From the NCBI GenBank assembly GCA_023954135.1, contig JAMLIN010000042.1, positions 1 to 32,087 of the forward strand: 32,087 bases of DNA, read 5' to 3'. This DNA comes from Burkholderiaceae bacterium. Lineage in GTDB: Bacteria > Pseudomonadota > Gammaproteobacteria > Burkholderiales > Burkholderiaceae_E. The notes beneath the pieces were generated by a model, which saw only the letters and a program-made list of their open reading frames with translations, had not been told where the DNA came from and did not search any database. This document shows, in pieces, positions 24,207 through 32,086 of this stretch. How positions within the stretch are numbered: the stretch's first letter is position 1; the number at the start of each line of letters is the position of its first letter. A program made the position numbers and the translations under genes.

Positions 24207-26018
24207 TCATGCCGGCGACAGCGCGTCGATCGGGGCGAACAGGACCGCCAACCCTAGTACGACCAGCAGGGCCCGCCGCCAGGCGGGTCCTGGGGCGATG
24301 GCCCCGAAGGACACCGCGGCCAGCGCCACGCCGACCTTCGCCATGGCGGCGAGCGCCAGCCCGGGATGGTCGACCATCTCGATCAGCGCCGGGTTGGCGA
24401 CCATGCCCAGCGGAATCAGGTACAGGCCGACTCCCAGAACCATCGCGAAGGCGGCGACCTTCAGCCAGTTCTCGCCGACCATGCCAGCGGCGATGAATAC
24501 CGCACCGCATACGGGTGGGGTGATCGTCGAGAGCAGGGCATACCAGAACACGAACAGGTGGGCGAGCAGGGGCGAGAGCCCGAGCTCGATCAGGGCTGGC
24601 CCGGCCACCGAGACGCAGATCACGTAGGCGGCGGTCGTCGGCACCTCCATGCCGAGGATCAGGCAGGCGATCGCGGTCAGCGCCAGCGCCGGCCAGATGT
24701 GCTGACCCGCGCCCGAAAGGATGAGGGAGGTCACCTTGACGCCGAGGCCGGTGATCGAGAGCACGCCCACCACGAGCGACGCGCACAGGATGATCGCAGC
24801 GATCATGGAAACCTGGCGGCCCGCGCTCACCGTCAGGTCCGCGGCGCGTTGCCCGAGCCGGCGCAGGTCGGGGCGCAGGCCGGTGTCGAGGGGCAGCAGG
24901 GCGGCTGCGCCGAAGATCGCGAGGCATGCGGCGTACTGGGGAGTGTAGCCGGCACCGAACATGCCCCACATCAGCAGCGAGAACGGCACCAGGAAGAACC
25001 CCGATGTGATCGCCACGATGCGCCAGGGCGGCCGCTGGTCGGCGGGCAGTCCGCGCAGCACGAAGCGGCGCGAGAAGGCGTCGATGCCGACCCAGACGGC
25101 GAAGAAGTACAACAGGGCCGGCAGGAGCGCTGCGGCCATGATCGACGTGTAGGGCACGCCGATCAGCTCCACCATGACGAAGGCGCCAGCTCCCATGAGC
25201 GGCGGCATGATCTGGCCGCCCGAGGATGCGACTGCCTCGGTCGCCCCGGCCAGTGCACGGGGATAGCCGAGCCGGGTCATGGCGGGCAGGGTGACAGCGC
25301 CGGTCGAGGCGACATTGGCGGAGGCCGAGCCGGAGATCGAGCCGAAGAGGGCCGAGGACACCACCGCGACCTTGGCCGCGCCGCCACGCAGGCGCCCGGC
25401 CGCAGCCGCGGCGATGTTCATGAAGCCCTGGCCGGCCTCGCCGGCGTTGAGCACCGCGCCGAAGATCACGAACACCGCGACGATGTTCACCGAGACGGCG
25501 GTGAGCGAACCCCACAGGCCGCCTTCGGCGATCGTCAGGGTGCCGAGGTAGCTCGACAGCGGTGTGCCGGGATGGCCGAACTCGCCGGGAATGTGATGGC
25601 CCCAGAGGCCGTAGGCCAGCGCCGCAGCGGCCACCAGCGGCAGGGGCCAGCCAATGGCGCGGCGGGCCATCTCCAGGGTGATCAGCAACAGCATGATCGC
25701 GCAGCCGATCTGGAAGTTTCCCTCGAGGAAACCGTACTGGTCACCCAGGGCTTCCTGCTGCCAGGCGAGGCCGACGAGGATCGCGATGCCGGCGCTCGCC
25801 AGGATGATCCCGGTCACCCGCTCGAAGCGGTTGCGGGCGATCAGCACGAGGGTCCAGGGCAGGGCCAGCGCCATGTGCAGCGGGCGCGCCACCAGGTTCG
25901 GCACCAGGCCGACGAAGACCAGCCCGATATGGAAGGCGATCGTCAGTGCGCCGAGCAGGATCCAGAACCATCCCGGTGATGCGCTGCTGCTCTCGCTGTC
26001 GTTTGCGGAATCGCTCAT
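24207..26018 (-). CDS. TRAP transporter permease, fused DctQ-DctM type (TAXI system)
   Basis: A 603-residue inner-membrane permease in which the small four-segment (DctQ) and large twelve-segment (DctM) units are fused, as is usual for TAXI-type TRAP systems. Seen: an N-terminal group of hydrophobic helices (about residues 15-190) followed by the DctM signature regions VIFGAVLNAGEAGQGFMNIA, SSALFGSISGSASANVASTG and QIMPPLMGAGAFVM. The driving force should be a sodium or proton gradient. It follows the TAXI binding-protein gene by 51 bases and is the last gene of the malonate operon, so malonate or a similar dicarboxylate is the likely substrate (inferred from context). The Shine-Dalgarno before ATG 26018 is weak. 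Confidence 0.9.
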   Translation of the reverse strand: MSDSANDSESSSASPGWFWILLGALTIAFHIGLVFVGLVPNLVARPLHMALALPWTLVLIARNRFERVTGIILASAGIAILVGLAWQQEALGDQYGFLEGNFQIGCAIMLLLITLEMARRAIGWPLPLVAAAALAYGLWGHHIPGEFGHPGTPLSSYLGTLTIAEGGLWGSLTAVSVNIVAVFVIFGAVLNAGEAGQGFMNIAAAAAGRLRGGAAKVAVVSSALFGSISGSASANVASTGAVTLPAMTRLGYPRALAGATEAVASSGGQIMPPLMGAGAFVMVELIGVPYTSIMAAALLPALLYFFAVWVGIDAFSRRFVLRGLPADQRPPWRIVAITSGFFLVPFSLLMWGMFGAGYTPQYAACLAIFGAAALLPLDTGLRPDLRRLGQRAADLTVSAGRQVSMIAAIILCASLVVGVLSITGLGVKVTSLILSGAGQHIWPALALTAIACLILGMEVPTTAAYVICVSVAGPALIELGLSPLLAHLFVFWYALLSTITPPVCGAVFIAAGMVGENWLKVAAFAMVLGVGLYLIPLGMVANPALIEMVDHPGLALAAMAKVGVALAAVSFGAIAPGPAWRRALLVVLGLAVLFAPIDALSPA

Positions 26019-26069
26019 CCGTGCCTGTCGAGGCGCCGGCGGGCCCGGTGGGGCTGCGCCGGGGCGGCC

Positions 26070-27023
26070 CTACTTGTGGGCTTCGGCGAGCGTGACGCCG
26101 CGTTCGGTGTAGTAGCGGATCGCGCCGGGGTGCAGCCTGGTGCCGATGTTGGCGAGCAGGCCGAAGTCGACACCCTTCCACCAGGCCGCCGTCGCGCTCA
26201 TCCCGTCCTTCTGCTCCCAGAAGGTCCGGGTCATCAGGTAGGCGGTGTCGTCGTCCATGGCCGTCGTCGTATAGGCCACCACCGGCAGCGAGGTCGTGAC
26301 CACGTCCGTCGCCTGGCCCGTGTAGGTATTCGCCGGGATCACGATGCGGGCGCGCTTCGTCTGCGCGACCTGATCGTCGGTGAGCGACAGCAGGCTGACG
26401 CCGGTTCCGGCGGCCGCTTCCATCACGTTGGGCGCGGGAAAGGATCCGGCGGTGACGAAACCGTCGATCTGGCCGTTCTTGAGCGCGGCCACCGCGTTGG
26501 AGAGCTCCACGTCGGCCAGCTCGACCTTGTCCTTGACGCCGAACATCTCGAGATACTTCTTGCCTTCATCGGCACCGAACGAGCCCTTCCCGATCAGCAT
26601 CTTCCTGCCCGCGAGCCCGGCGAAATCCTTGATGCCGGAGTCGGCGCGCACCACGAAGTGCATGGTGAGCGAGGGGATCGGGAACAGCGCCCGGATCTCG
26701 GCGAACTTCGGGTTGGCCTTTTCCTTGAACGGGCCGCTGCCGGCCAGCGCGCTGGCGACCAGGGCCGGCGGCGACGTGAACACGTAGTTGCCGTGGCGCG
26801 CCGCTGCTTCCATGACGTTCTGCACCGAGCCCTGGCTCTCCTCGACGGTGACGATCGCCGCGCCCTTCGTGCCGGCCTTGACCGCCTCGGCGATCTGCAC
26901 CCCCATCTGGTAGTAGGAGGACGAGGTCTTGGCCGACTTGTAGGTGATGCGGGTCTCCGCGTGCGCGGCCCCCAGCGGCAGGGCGAGCGCGATGGCGATC
27001 GCGGCGAGCTGATGCGGCTTCAT
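26070..27023 (-). CDS. TAXI-family TRAP transporter solute-binding protein
   Basis: A 317-residue periplasmic receptor. Signal peptide MKPHQLAAIAIALALPLGAAHA with cleavage before ETRITYKSA. The TAXI-type N-terminal block (SSSYYQMGVQIAEAVKAG), GRKMLIGKGSFG and DGFVTAGSFPAPNVMEAA are present; length is typical of the family (310-330). GGGAGGAAC precedes ATG 27023. A hairpin (27052-27074) sits upstream in the gap after the ligase gene. It hands substrate to the fused permease downstream; the malonate assignment comes from the operon only. Confidence 0.92.
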   Translation of the reverse strand: MKPHQLAAIAIALALPLGAAHAETRITYKSAKTSSSYYQMGVQIAEAVKAGTKGAAIVTVEESQGSVQNVMEAAARHGNYVFTSPPALVASALAGSGPFKEKANPKFAEIRALFPIPSLTMHFVVRADSGIKDFAGLAGRKMLIGKGSFGADEGKKYLEMFGVKDKVELADVELSNAVAALKNGQIDGFVTAGSFPAPNVMEAAAGTGVSLLSLTDDQVAQTKRARIVIPANTYTGQATDVVTTSLPVVAYTTTAMDDDTAYLMTRTFWEQKDGMSATAAWWKGVDFGLLANIGTRLHPGAIRYYTERGVTLAEAHK

Positions 27024-27051
27024 GGGTGTTCCTCCCGGTTCGTGGTTGAGG

Positions 27052-27074
27052 CGACCGGGTTCTTCGCCCGGTCG
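27052..27074 (-). other. Intercistronic hairpin between malonyl-CoA synthetase and TAXI receptor genes
   Basis: CGACCGGG/CCCGGTCG, an 8-bp stem with a seven-base loop in the 58-base gap. Hairpins at this position in transporter operons commonly protect the receptor mRNA and raise its level over neighbouring genes; no T-run is present on the transcribed strand, so it is not an intrinsic terminator. Confidence 0.45.
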
Positions 27075-27081
27075 GCCTGGT

Positions 27082-28596
27082 TCAGCGGGCGAACGCGTCG
27101 GAAAAGCGTTCGCGAAGCAGGTTCTTCTGGACCTTGCCCATGGTGTTGCGGGGCAGCTCGTCGACGACGTAGTAGCGCCGCGGCTGCTTGAAGCGGGCGA
27201 TGCCGTCGCGAACCGATGCGGCGATCGCTTCGGCGTCGAGCGAAGCGCCGGCGCGCGGCACCAGCACCGCCACCACGCCCTCGCCGAGATCGGGATGCGG
27301 GGCGCCGATGACGGCGCTCTCGAGCACTCCGGGCTGCTCGTCGAGCAGCAGCTCGACTTCCTTCGGATAGATGTTGAAGCCGCCCGAGATGACGAGATCC
27401 TTGCCGCGGCCGACGATCCGGACGTAACCGTCCTCTTCGATGCAGCCGAGGTCTCCGGTGATGAAGTAGCCGTCGGGACGGAAGGCTTCGGCCGTCTTCT
27501 CGGGCATGCGCCAGTAGCCCTGGCAGACGTTCGGTCCGGTGAGCTCGATCATGCCGATCTCGCCCCGCGGCAGCGCCGCGCCGGTCTCGGGGTCGACCAC
27601 CCGCAGCGAGACGCCCGGCAGGGGCGGTCCGACCGTGCCCGCCCGGCGCTCGCCCTCGTACGGGTTCGAGGTGTTCATGTTGGTCTCGGTCATGCCGTAG
27701 CGCTCGAGGATGCGATGGCCGGTGCGCGCCTCGAACTCGACATGGGTCTCCGCGAGCAGCGGCGCGCTGCCCGAGACGAACAGCCGGAAGTGGCCGACCA
27801 GCTCGGGGCGCAAGCGCGGGTCGTCGAGCAGCCGGGTGTAGAAGGTGGGCACGCCCATCATCGTGGTCGCCTTCGGCAGCCAGCGCAGCATCGCCTCCAG
27901 GTCGAATCCCGGCAGCAGGATCATGCTGCCTCCCGCGAGGAGGCTGATGTTGGTGGCGACGAACAGGCCGTGGGTATGGAAGATGGGCAGCGCGTGCAGC
28001 AGCACGTCGTCGGCGCCGAAGCGCCATGCGTCGACCAGCACCTCGGTGTTCGAGAGCAGGTTGGCGTGCGTGAGCATCGCCCCCTTCGAGCGCCCGGTGG
28101 TGCCCGACGTGTAGAGCAGCGCGGCAAGATCGTCTGCGTCGCGGGCCACGGTTTCGAAGCGCGCCGGCTGGTCGGCGGCGAGCGCCGCGAGGCTGCCTTC
28201 GCCGGCGGCGTCGAGCGTCTGCAGGATCGCGCCGTGCTCCTCGGCGATCGGGCCGAGGCGTTCGACGGCGGCAGGGTCGCAGACCAGCACCCGGGCTTGC
28301 GCGTCGCCGACGAAATAGTCGACCTCCGCCGCGGTGTAGGCGGTATTGAGCGGCAGCAGGACCGCGCCCGACTGCACGCATGCGCCGTAGAGCGCGAGCG
28401 CGCGTGCCGATTTCGGTGTCTGTACCACCACCCGGTCGCCGGGCTCGACGCCGAGCGCCACCAGGGCGCCCGCGAGACGGGCGATCTCGGCGACGAAGGC
28501 GTGATAGGCGAGGGTCGAGCCGTCGGGCAGGATCAGGAAGTCGCGGTCGTTCTGCGCATGCGGCGCGAACAGTGCGTCGTACAGGACATTAGCCAT
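27082..28596 (-). CDS. matB: Malonyl-CoA synthetase (malonate-CoA ligase)
   Basis: A 504-residue AMP-forming ligase (malonate + ATP + CoA giving malonyl-CoA). P-loop LYTSGTTGRSKGAMLTH, substrate-region YGMTETNMNTSNPYEGERR (a MatB hallmark), hinge VGRGKDLVISGGFNIYPKEVE and the catalytic lysine in LPRNTMGKVQKN. Length is right for MatB. The ATG at 28596 overlaps the end of the decarboxylase gene by eight bases, and GGGGAG lies upstream, so the two are coupled. Together they convert malonate to acetyl-CoA and CO2. Confidence 0.95.
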   Translation of the reverse strand: MANVLYDALFAPHAQNDRDFLILPDGSTLAYHAFVAEIARLAGALVALGVEPGDRVVVQTPKSARALALYGACVQSGAVLLPLNTAYTAAEVDYFVGDAQARVLVCDPAAVERLGPIAEEHGAILQTLDAAGEGSLAALAADQPARFETVARDADDLAALLYTSGTTGRSKGAMLTHANLLSNTEVLVDAWRFGADDVLLHALPIFHTHGLFVATNISLLAGGSMILLPGFDLEAMLRWLPKATTMMGVPTFYTRLLDDPRLRPELVGHFRLFVSGSAPLLAETHVEFEARTGHRILERYGMTETNMNTSNPYEGERRAGTVGPPLPGVSLRVVDPETGAALPRGEIGMIELTGPNVCQGYWRMPEKTAEAFRPDGYFITGDLGCIEEDGYVRIVGRGKDLVISGGFNIYPKEVELLLDEQPGVLESAVIGAPHPDLGEGVVAVLVPRAGASLDAEAIAASVRDGIARFKQPRRYYVVDELPRNTMGKVQKNLLRERFSDAFAR

Positions 28597-29944
28597 TGTT
28601 CGTCACTCCCCGGCGCAGCACGTTGCGCGACGGCTTCGGCAGCAGGCTGCGCACCGCGCGCGATGCGGTGACCCGGCGCTGGTGCGCGTAGCTCTCGTGG
28701 TTCTCCTCGACCTTCTTCAGGTCGTAGCGGTAGTTGACCATGACGCTGGCCGATTCGCGCAGGCCCTTGGCCGAGGTGTCGGCCCCGAAATGGATCGCCT
28801 CGAGACTGGCGCCGTTGCCGAGATGGAAGCGCGCAACGGGGTCGACCGGCTGGCCGTCGTCGCGCTTGGCCTCGAGCAGGTACGCGGCCGCGAGCATCTG
28901 CATCACGTCCTCGGCGGCCATCCCGCCCTCGTTCTCGCCCGGCGGCGGTGCGCCGGCCGCGTAGGCCGCCGCGATCCGCAGGGCGTCGCCGAGCTCGGAA
29001 TCGTCCTCGATCGCGGGATGGCCGGCGATCCAGCGCATCAGCCCGGGTACCGGCGACAGCGTCACGAAATTGCGCAACTGCGGCAGGGACTCGGCCAGGT
29101 CGCTGGCCACCTGCTTGATCAGGAAATTGCCGAAGGACACACCGCGCAGGCCGCTCTGGCAGTTCGAGATCGAATAGAAGACCGCGGTATTGGCCTCCGA
29201 CTCGGCGATCGGCTCGCGGTTCTCGGCAAGCACGTCCTGGATGCTGCCGGGTATCTCGCCGGTCAGCGCGACCTCGACGAAGATGAGGGGATCGGACGGC
29301 ATGGCCGGATGGAAGAAGGCGAAGCAGCGCCGGTCCGCCGGTTGCATCCGGCGTCGCAGGTCGTCCCAGTCGTTGATCGCATGGACCGCCTCGTAGTCGA
29401 TGATCTTCTCCAGCAGGCGGGCCGGCGCATCCCAGTCGATCGGGCGCAGCTCGAGGAAGCCGCGATTGAACCAGGAGGCGAAGAGATGCTGGAAGTCGCG
29501 ATCGGTGCGCTCGAGCTGCGGCTCGGCGGCGAGCAGCGGCAGCAGCTCCTCACGCATCTTCACGAGGCGCGCGGTGGCGCCGGAGACCCGGTTGAGCCGG
29601 CGCAGCAACTCCTGGCGCCTCGGTTCGGCGATGCCGAGCAGCCGGGCGTAGTTGTGGACGCTGCGATCCTGGGCATACTCCTGGGCGATGCCGGCGATCG
29701 CGCCAGGGTCGATGTCGAAGCTCTCGTTGAGCATCTTGAAGAAGTCCCGACGACCGGCCGCATCGAGCGCCTCGTAGCGGGTCAGGATGGCGCTGGCGAT
29801 CAGGTGGCCCGAGACTTCCCCGCGCTCCGACAGGAGCGATTCGCACAGGTCGAGGAACGAGCGCTCCTCGCGCGGCCGCGCGATCGCCACCCCGCGCTCG
29901 AAGATCGAGCTTAGGAAATCCTGCAGCGAACTGACCGGCTTCAT
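28589..29944 (-). CDS. matA: Malonyl-CoA decarboxylase
   Basis: A 451-residue cytoplasmic enzyme converting malonyl-CoA to acetyl-CoA and CO2. The N-terminal helical domain is followed by the catalytic GNAT-like domain with SISNCQSGLRGVSFGNFLIK, and FHLGNGASLEAIHFGADTS plus VNYRYDLKKVEENHESY near the C-terminus; these blocks contain the family's catalytic Ser and His. The start at 29944 has AGGAGA at good spacing; an in-frame ATG at 30034 has no such site and no homology. It is the first gene of the four-gene malonate operon on the minus strand. No MatR-type GntR regulator lies in the window. Confidence 0.93.
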   Translation of the reverse strand: MKPVSSLQDFLSSIFERGVAIARPREERSFLDLCESLLSERGEVSGHLIASAILTRYEALDAAGRRDFFKMLNESFDIDPGAIAGIAQEYAQDRSVHNYARLLGIAEPRRQELLRRLNRVSGATARLVKMREELLPLLAAEPQLERTDRDFQHLFASWFNRGFLELRPIDWDAPARLLEKIIDYEAVHAINDWDDLRRRMQPADRRCFAFFHPAMPSDPLIFVEVALTGEIPGSIQDVLAENREPIAESEANTAVFYSISNCQSGLRGVSFGNFLIKQVASDLAESLPQLRNFVTLSPVPGLMRWIAGHPAIEDDSELGDALRIAAAYAAGAPPPGENEGGMAAEDVMQMLAAAYLLEAKRDDGQPVDPVARFHLGNGASLEAIHFGADTSAKGLRESASVMVNYRYDLKKVEENHESYAHQRRVTASRAVRSLLPKPSRNVLRRGVTNNG

Positions 29945-30123
29945 GAGGTCTCCTGGGAATCGGGTCCGACGGCATGCCGATCTTACCCGCTTGAGGTAGG
30001 CGGAGCGCCATTTGTCCGAGATAGCCGCGCGCATGACGGCATCCGGGACGATCCGCAGGGCCGGCGCCCGTCGGCACGTGCTTCAATCCGGTCCCTTACG
30101 GGGGCTATCGACGGGACAGTCAG

Positions 30124-30333
30124 GTGACCAACCAGGGCCGGTTCTCATGGGCCGATCTGCTCGGCTTCCAGCAGCGCAAGTTTCGCGAGATCGAGATCGT
30201 GCGGCGGGTCCACGACATGCCCCCGGAGGATGTCGTCGAGGAATGTCGCCGGGCCGGTCTCGTCGTTGGCGACCAGCCGCTCGACGTCCTGCGCGAGACT
30301 CTCATCGACGCCCTCTGCGCCCGTCTGCGCTAG
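30124..30333 (+). CDS. Small hypothetical protein (69 residues)
   Basis: GTG-started ORF with the local GC-rich third-position bias throughout, which suggests it is real. The product is mostly alpha-helical by composition (FSWADLLGFQQRKFREIEIV, then VVEECRRAGLVVGDQPLDVL and a C-terminal basic ALCARLR). It has no signal peptide, membrane segment or motif I recognise. It lies 179 bases from the divergent malonate operon and before two tandem hairpins, so it could be its own short transcript. The Shine-Dalgarno is weak (GGGACA). Confidence 0.5.
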   Translation: MTNQGRFSWADLLGFQQRKFREIEIVRRVHDMPPEDVVEECRRAGLVVGDQPLDVLRETLIDALCARLR

Positions 30334-30347
30334 CGGAGCATCGCACC

Positions 30348-30387
30348 GGCCGCGCCGCTGGCGCGGCCAGGGCGCCGCACGGCGCCC
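30348..30387 (+). terminator. Two tandem hairpins after the small ORF
   Basis: GGCCGCGCC-GCT-GGCGCGGCC (30348-30368, 9-bp stem) and GGGCGCC-GCAC-GGCGCCC (30370-30387, 7-bp stem), then GCGCTTT. The first stem shares the GGCCGCGC/GCGCGGCC core with the terminator at 4623 and the hairpin at 32063. Probable terminator of the small gene. Confidence 0.55.
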
Positions 30388-30423
30388 GCGCTTTGATGCA
30401 GAATGCCTGCAGGGTCCATGACC

Positions 30424-30447
30424 GGATGCGGGATCGATCCCGCGTCC
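30424..30447. promoter_or_regulatory. 24-bp palindrome (operator candidate) before the SDR gene
   Basis: A perfect 16-bp core GCGGGATC/GATCCCGC (30428-30443), extended by GGA/TCC with one mismatched pair to 24 bp. It sits 39 bases before the SDR start, next to a TATATG (30455-30460) that might be a -10, so the palindrome would cover the -35 region, the place of a TetR- or GntR-type repressor site. No such regulator gene is in the window. Confidence 0.5.
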
Positions 30448-30485
30448 AACCCCCTATATGGATCCGCTCGACAAGGAGACGCCCC

Positions 30486-31394
30486 ATGTTTCGCAACGAC
30501 GTGCTTGCCGGCAAGCGGATCCTGGTGACCGGCGGCGGTACCGGGCTGGGCCGCGCCATGGCCGAGAGATTCCTGCAGCTCGGGGCCGACATCGTCATCT
30601 GCGGCCGCCGCAAGGGCGTGCTCGACGAGACCGCGGCGGAGATGATGAAGGCCCATGGCGGGCGGGTCGACACCTTCGGCGTCGATATCCGCGATGCCGC
30701 CGCGATCGACGCGATGGTCGACGACATCTTCGCCGGCGGCCCGCCGCTGACCGGGCTCGTCAACAACGCGGCGGGCAACTTCATCAGCCCGACCGAGGCG
30801 CTCAGCCCGCGCGCCTTCGATGCCATCGCCAACATCGTCTTCCACGGCAGCTTCTACGTCACCAACGCGGTCGGCAAGCGCTGGATCGCGGCGGCGAAGG
30901 CGGCCGGCGGCTGGAAACCCGGCGATCCGATGAAGTCGGTCATCTCCGTCATCGTCACCTGGGTCGAGAACGGCGGGCCCTTCGTCGTTCCGTCGGCGAT
31001 GAGCAAGGCCGGCGTCGCCACCATGACCCGCTCGCTCGCGCTCGAATGGGCGCGCTACGGTGTGCGCCTCAACGCGATCGGGCCCGGCGAGATCCCCACC
31101 GAGGGCATGAGCAAGCGGCTCAACCCCGGCGAAGCGCCGGGGTCGCGCTCGGCGCGCATCAATCCCCAGGGGCGCTGCGGCGAGATGAGCGAGCTGCAGA
31201 ACCTCGCCACCTTCCTGATGGCCGACGGTTGCGACTGGCTGAGCGGCCAGCTGCTGCACATGGATGGCGCGAGCTATCTGGGCACCGGCGGCAATTTCTA
31301 TGCGTTGCGCGAATGGACCGACGAGCAGTGGGCCGAGGCGCGCGCCAGCATCGAGGCGCAGAACGCCAAGGACCGGTCCCAGCGCACCAATTGA
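30486..31394 (+). CDS. Short-chain dehydrogenase/reductase, 2,4-dienoyl-CoA reductase-like
   Basis: A 302-residue cytoplasmic SDR. Cofactor motif TGGGTGLG (NADPH-type), then LVNNAAGNF. The active-site region reads FVVPSAMSKAG: the lysine is present but the usual Tyr of YxxxK is Ser. This matches the mitochondrial/peroxisomal 2,4-dienoyl-CoA reductases (VVPSASAKAG), as do the downstream GPGEIPTEGMSKRLNPG and the C-terminal GNFYALREWTDEQW. In human DECR1 the catalytic Tyr lies 15 residues before the Lys; that place here is Trp (or a neighbour if a one-residue gap is assumed). Role: probably reduction of an unsaturated acyl-CoA in beta-oxidation. AAGGAG precedes ATG 30486. Eleven bases to the PaaY-like gene, so one transcript. 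Confidence 0.88.
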   Translation: MFRNDVLAGKRILVTGGGTGLGRAMAERFLQLGADIVICGRRKGVLDETAAEMMKAHGGRVDTFGVDIRDAAAIDAMVDDIFAGGPPLTGLVNNAAGNFISPTEALSPRAFDAIANIVFHGSFYVTNAVGKRWIAAAKAAGGWKPGDPMKSVISVIVTWVENGGPFVVPSAMSKAGVATMTRSLALEWARYGVRLNAIGPGEIPTEGMSKRLNPGEAPGSRSARINPQGRCGEMSELQNLATFLMADGCDWLSGQLLHMDGASYLGTGGNFYALREWTDEQWAEARASIEAQNAKDRSQRTN

Positions 31395-31405
31395 ACCAGG
31401 ATCAG

Positions 31406-31984
31406 ATGAAAGCCCCCACCGTCTACACCTTCGAGGATCTCACGCCCGTCGTCGACCCGACGGCCTGGGTCCACCCGAGCGCCGTGCTGATCGGCGACGT
31501 CATCATCGGGCCGCGCTGCTATATCGGGGCGGGCGCCGTCCTGCGCGGCGACTTCGGCCGGATCGTGATGGAGGAAGAGGCCAACCTGCAGGACAATTGC
31601 GTGGTCCACAGCCTGTGGGACTTCGACTGCGTGATGGCCTCGCGCAGCCACATCGGCCATGGCGCGGTGATCCATGCCGCCCATGTCGGGCGCGATGCGC
31701 TCGTCGGGATGAACGCGGTCGTGATGGACCGCGCCCATGTCGGCGAGCAGGCGATCGTCGCCGCCATGAGCTTCGTGAAGATCGGCGGCGAAGTGCCGCC
31801 GCGTACCCTCGTGTCGGGCGTGCCGGCGCGGGTGGTGCGGGAGCTGACACCCGCCCAGATCGCCGGCAAGGGCGAAGGAACCCAGCGCTACGTCGAGCTG
31901 GCCCAGCGCTGCCACACCGGTGTGCGGGCGGTTCCGGCGCTCACCGCACCGGAACCGGACCGTCCGCGCACGAAGTGGGTCTGA
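31406..31984 (+). CDS. paaY: PaaY-like gamma-carbonic-anhydrase-fold hexapeptide protein
   Basis: A 192-residue left-handed beta-helix protein. Repeating hexapeptides (VLIGDVIIGPRCYIGAGAVL), NLQDNCVVHSL and HIGHGAVIH with the spaced histidines that bind metal in gamma-type carbonic anhydrases, and the C-terminal MSFVKIGGEVPPRTLVSGVP match PaaY/CaiE. PaaY of E. coli and Pseudomonas is tied to phenylacetyl-CoA catabolism, with reported thioesterase activity on dead-end CoA intermediates; the rest of the paa pathway is not in this window. AGGA lies four bases before ATG 31406. The stop codon is embedded in the GGGTCTGACCC palindrome. Confidence 0.88.
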   Translation: MKAPTVYTFEDLTPVVDPTAWVHPSAVLIGDVIIGPRCYIGAGAVLRGDFGRIVMEEEANLQDNCVVHSLWDFDCVMASRSHIGHGAVIHAAHVGRDALVGMNAVVMDRAHVGEQAIVAAMSFVKIGGEVPPRTLVSGVPARVVRELTPAQIAGKGEGTQRYVELAQRCHTGVRAVPALTAPEPDRPRTKWV

Positions 31985-31988
31985 CCCC
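31977..31988. repeat. Palindrome GGGTCTGACCCC (REP-like core)
   Basis: Contains the GTCTGACCC core also seen in the hairpin at 4654-4680. It overlaps the PaaY-like stop codon. May be a REP-type fragment or chance. Confidence 0.25.
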
Positions 31989-32062
31989 ATTCATACGGGT
32001 TCGGATCCGGGTGCAGGAGTCGAGCCGGGAATTCGCGAAGCACCGCTCCGCGCCGGCGAGAC

Positions 32063-32086
32063 CGGCCGCGCCTGCCAGCGCGGCCG
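32063..32086 (+). terminator. Probable terminator hairpin (cut by window end)
   Basis: CGGCCGCGC-CTGCCA-GCGCGGCCG, a 9-bp stem ending one base before the window edge; a T-run, if any, would be outside. It is 79 bases after the PaaY-like gene. Its arms share the core of the terminators at 4623 and 30348. Confidence 0.5.
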
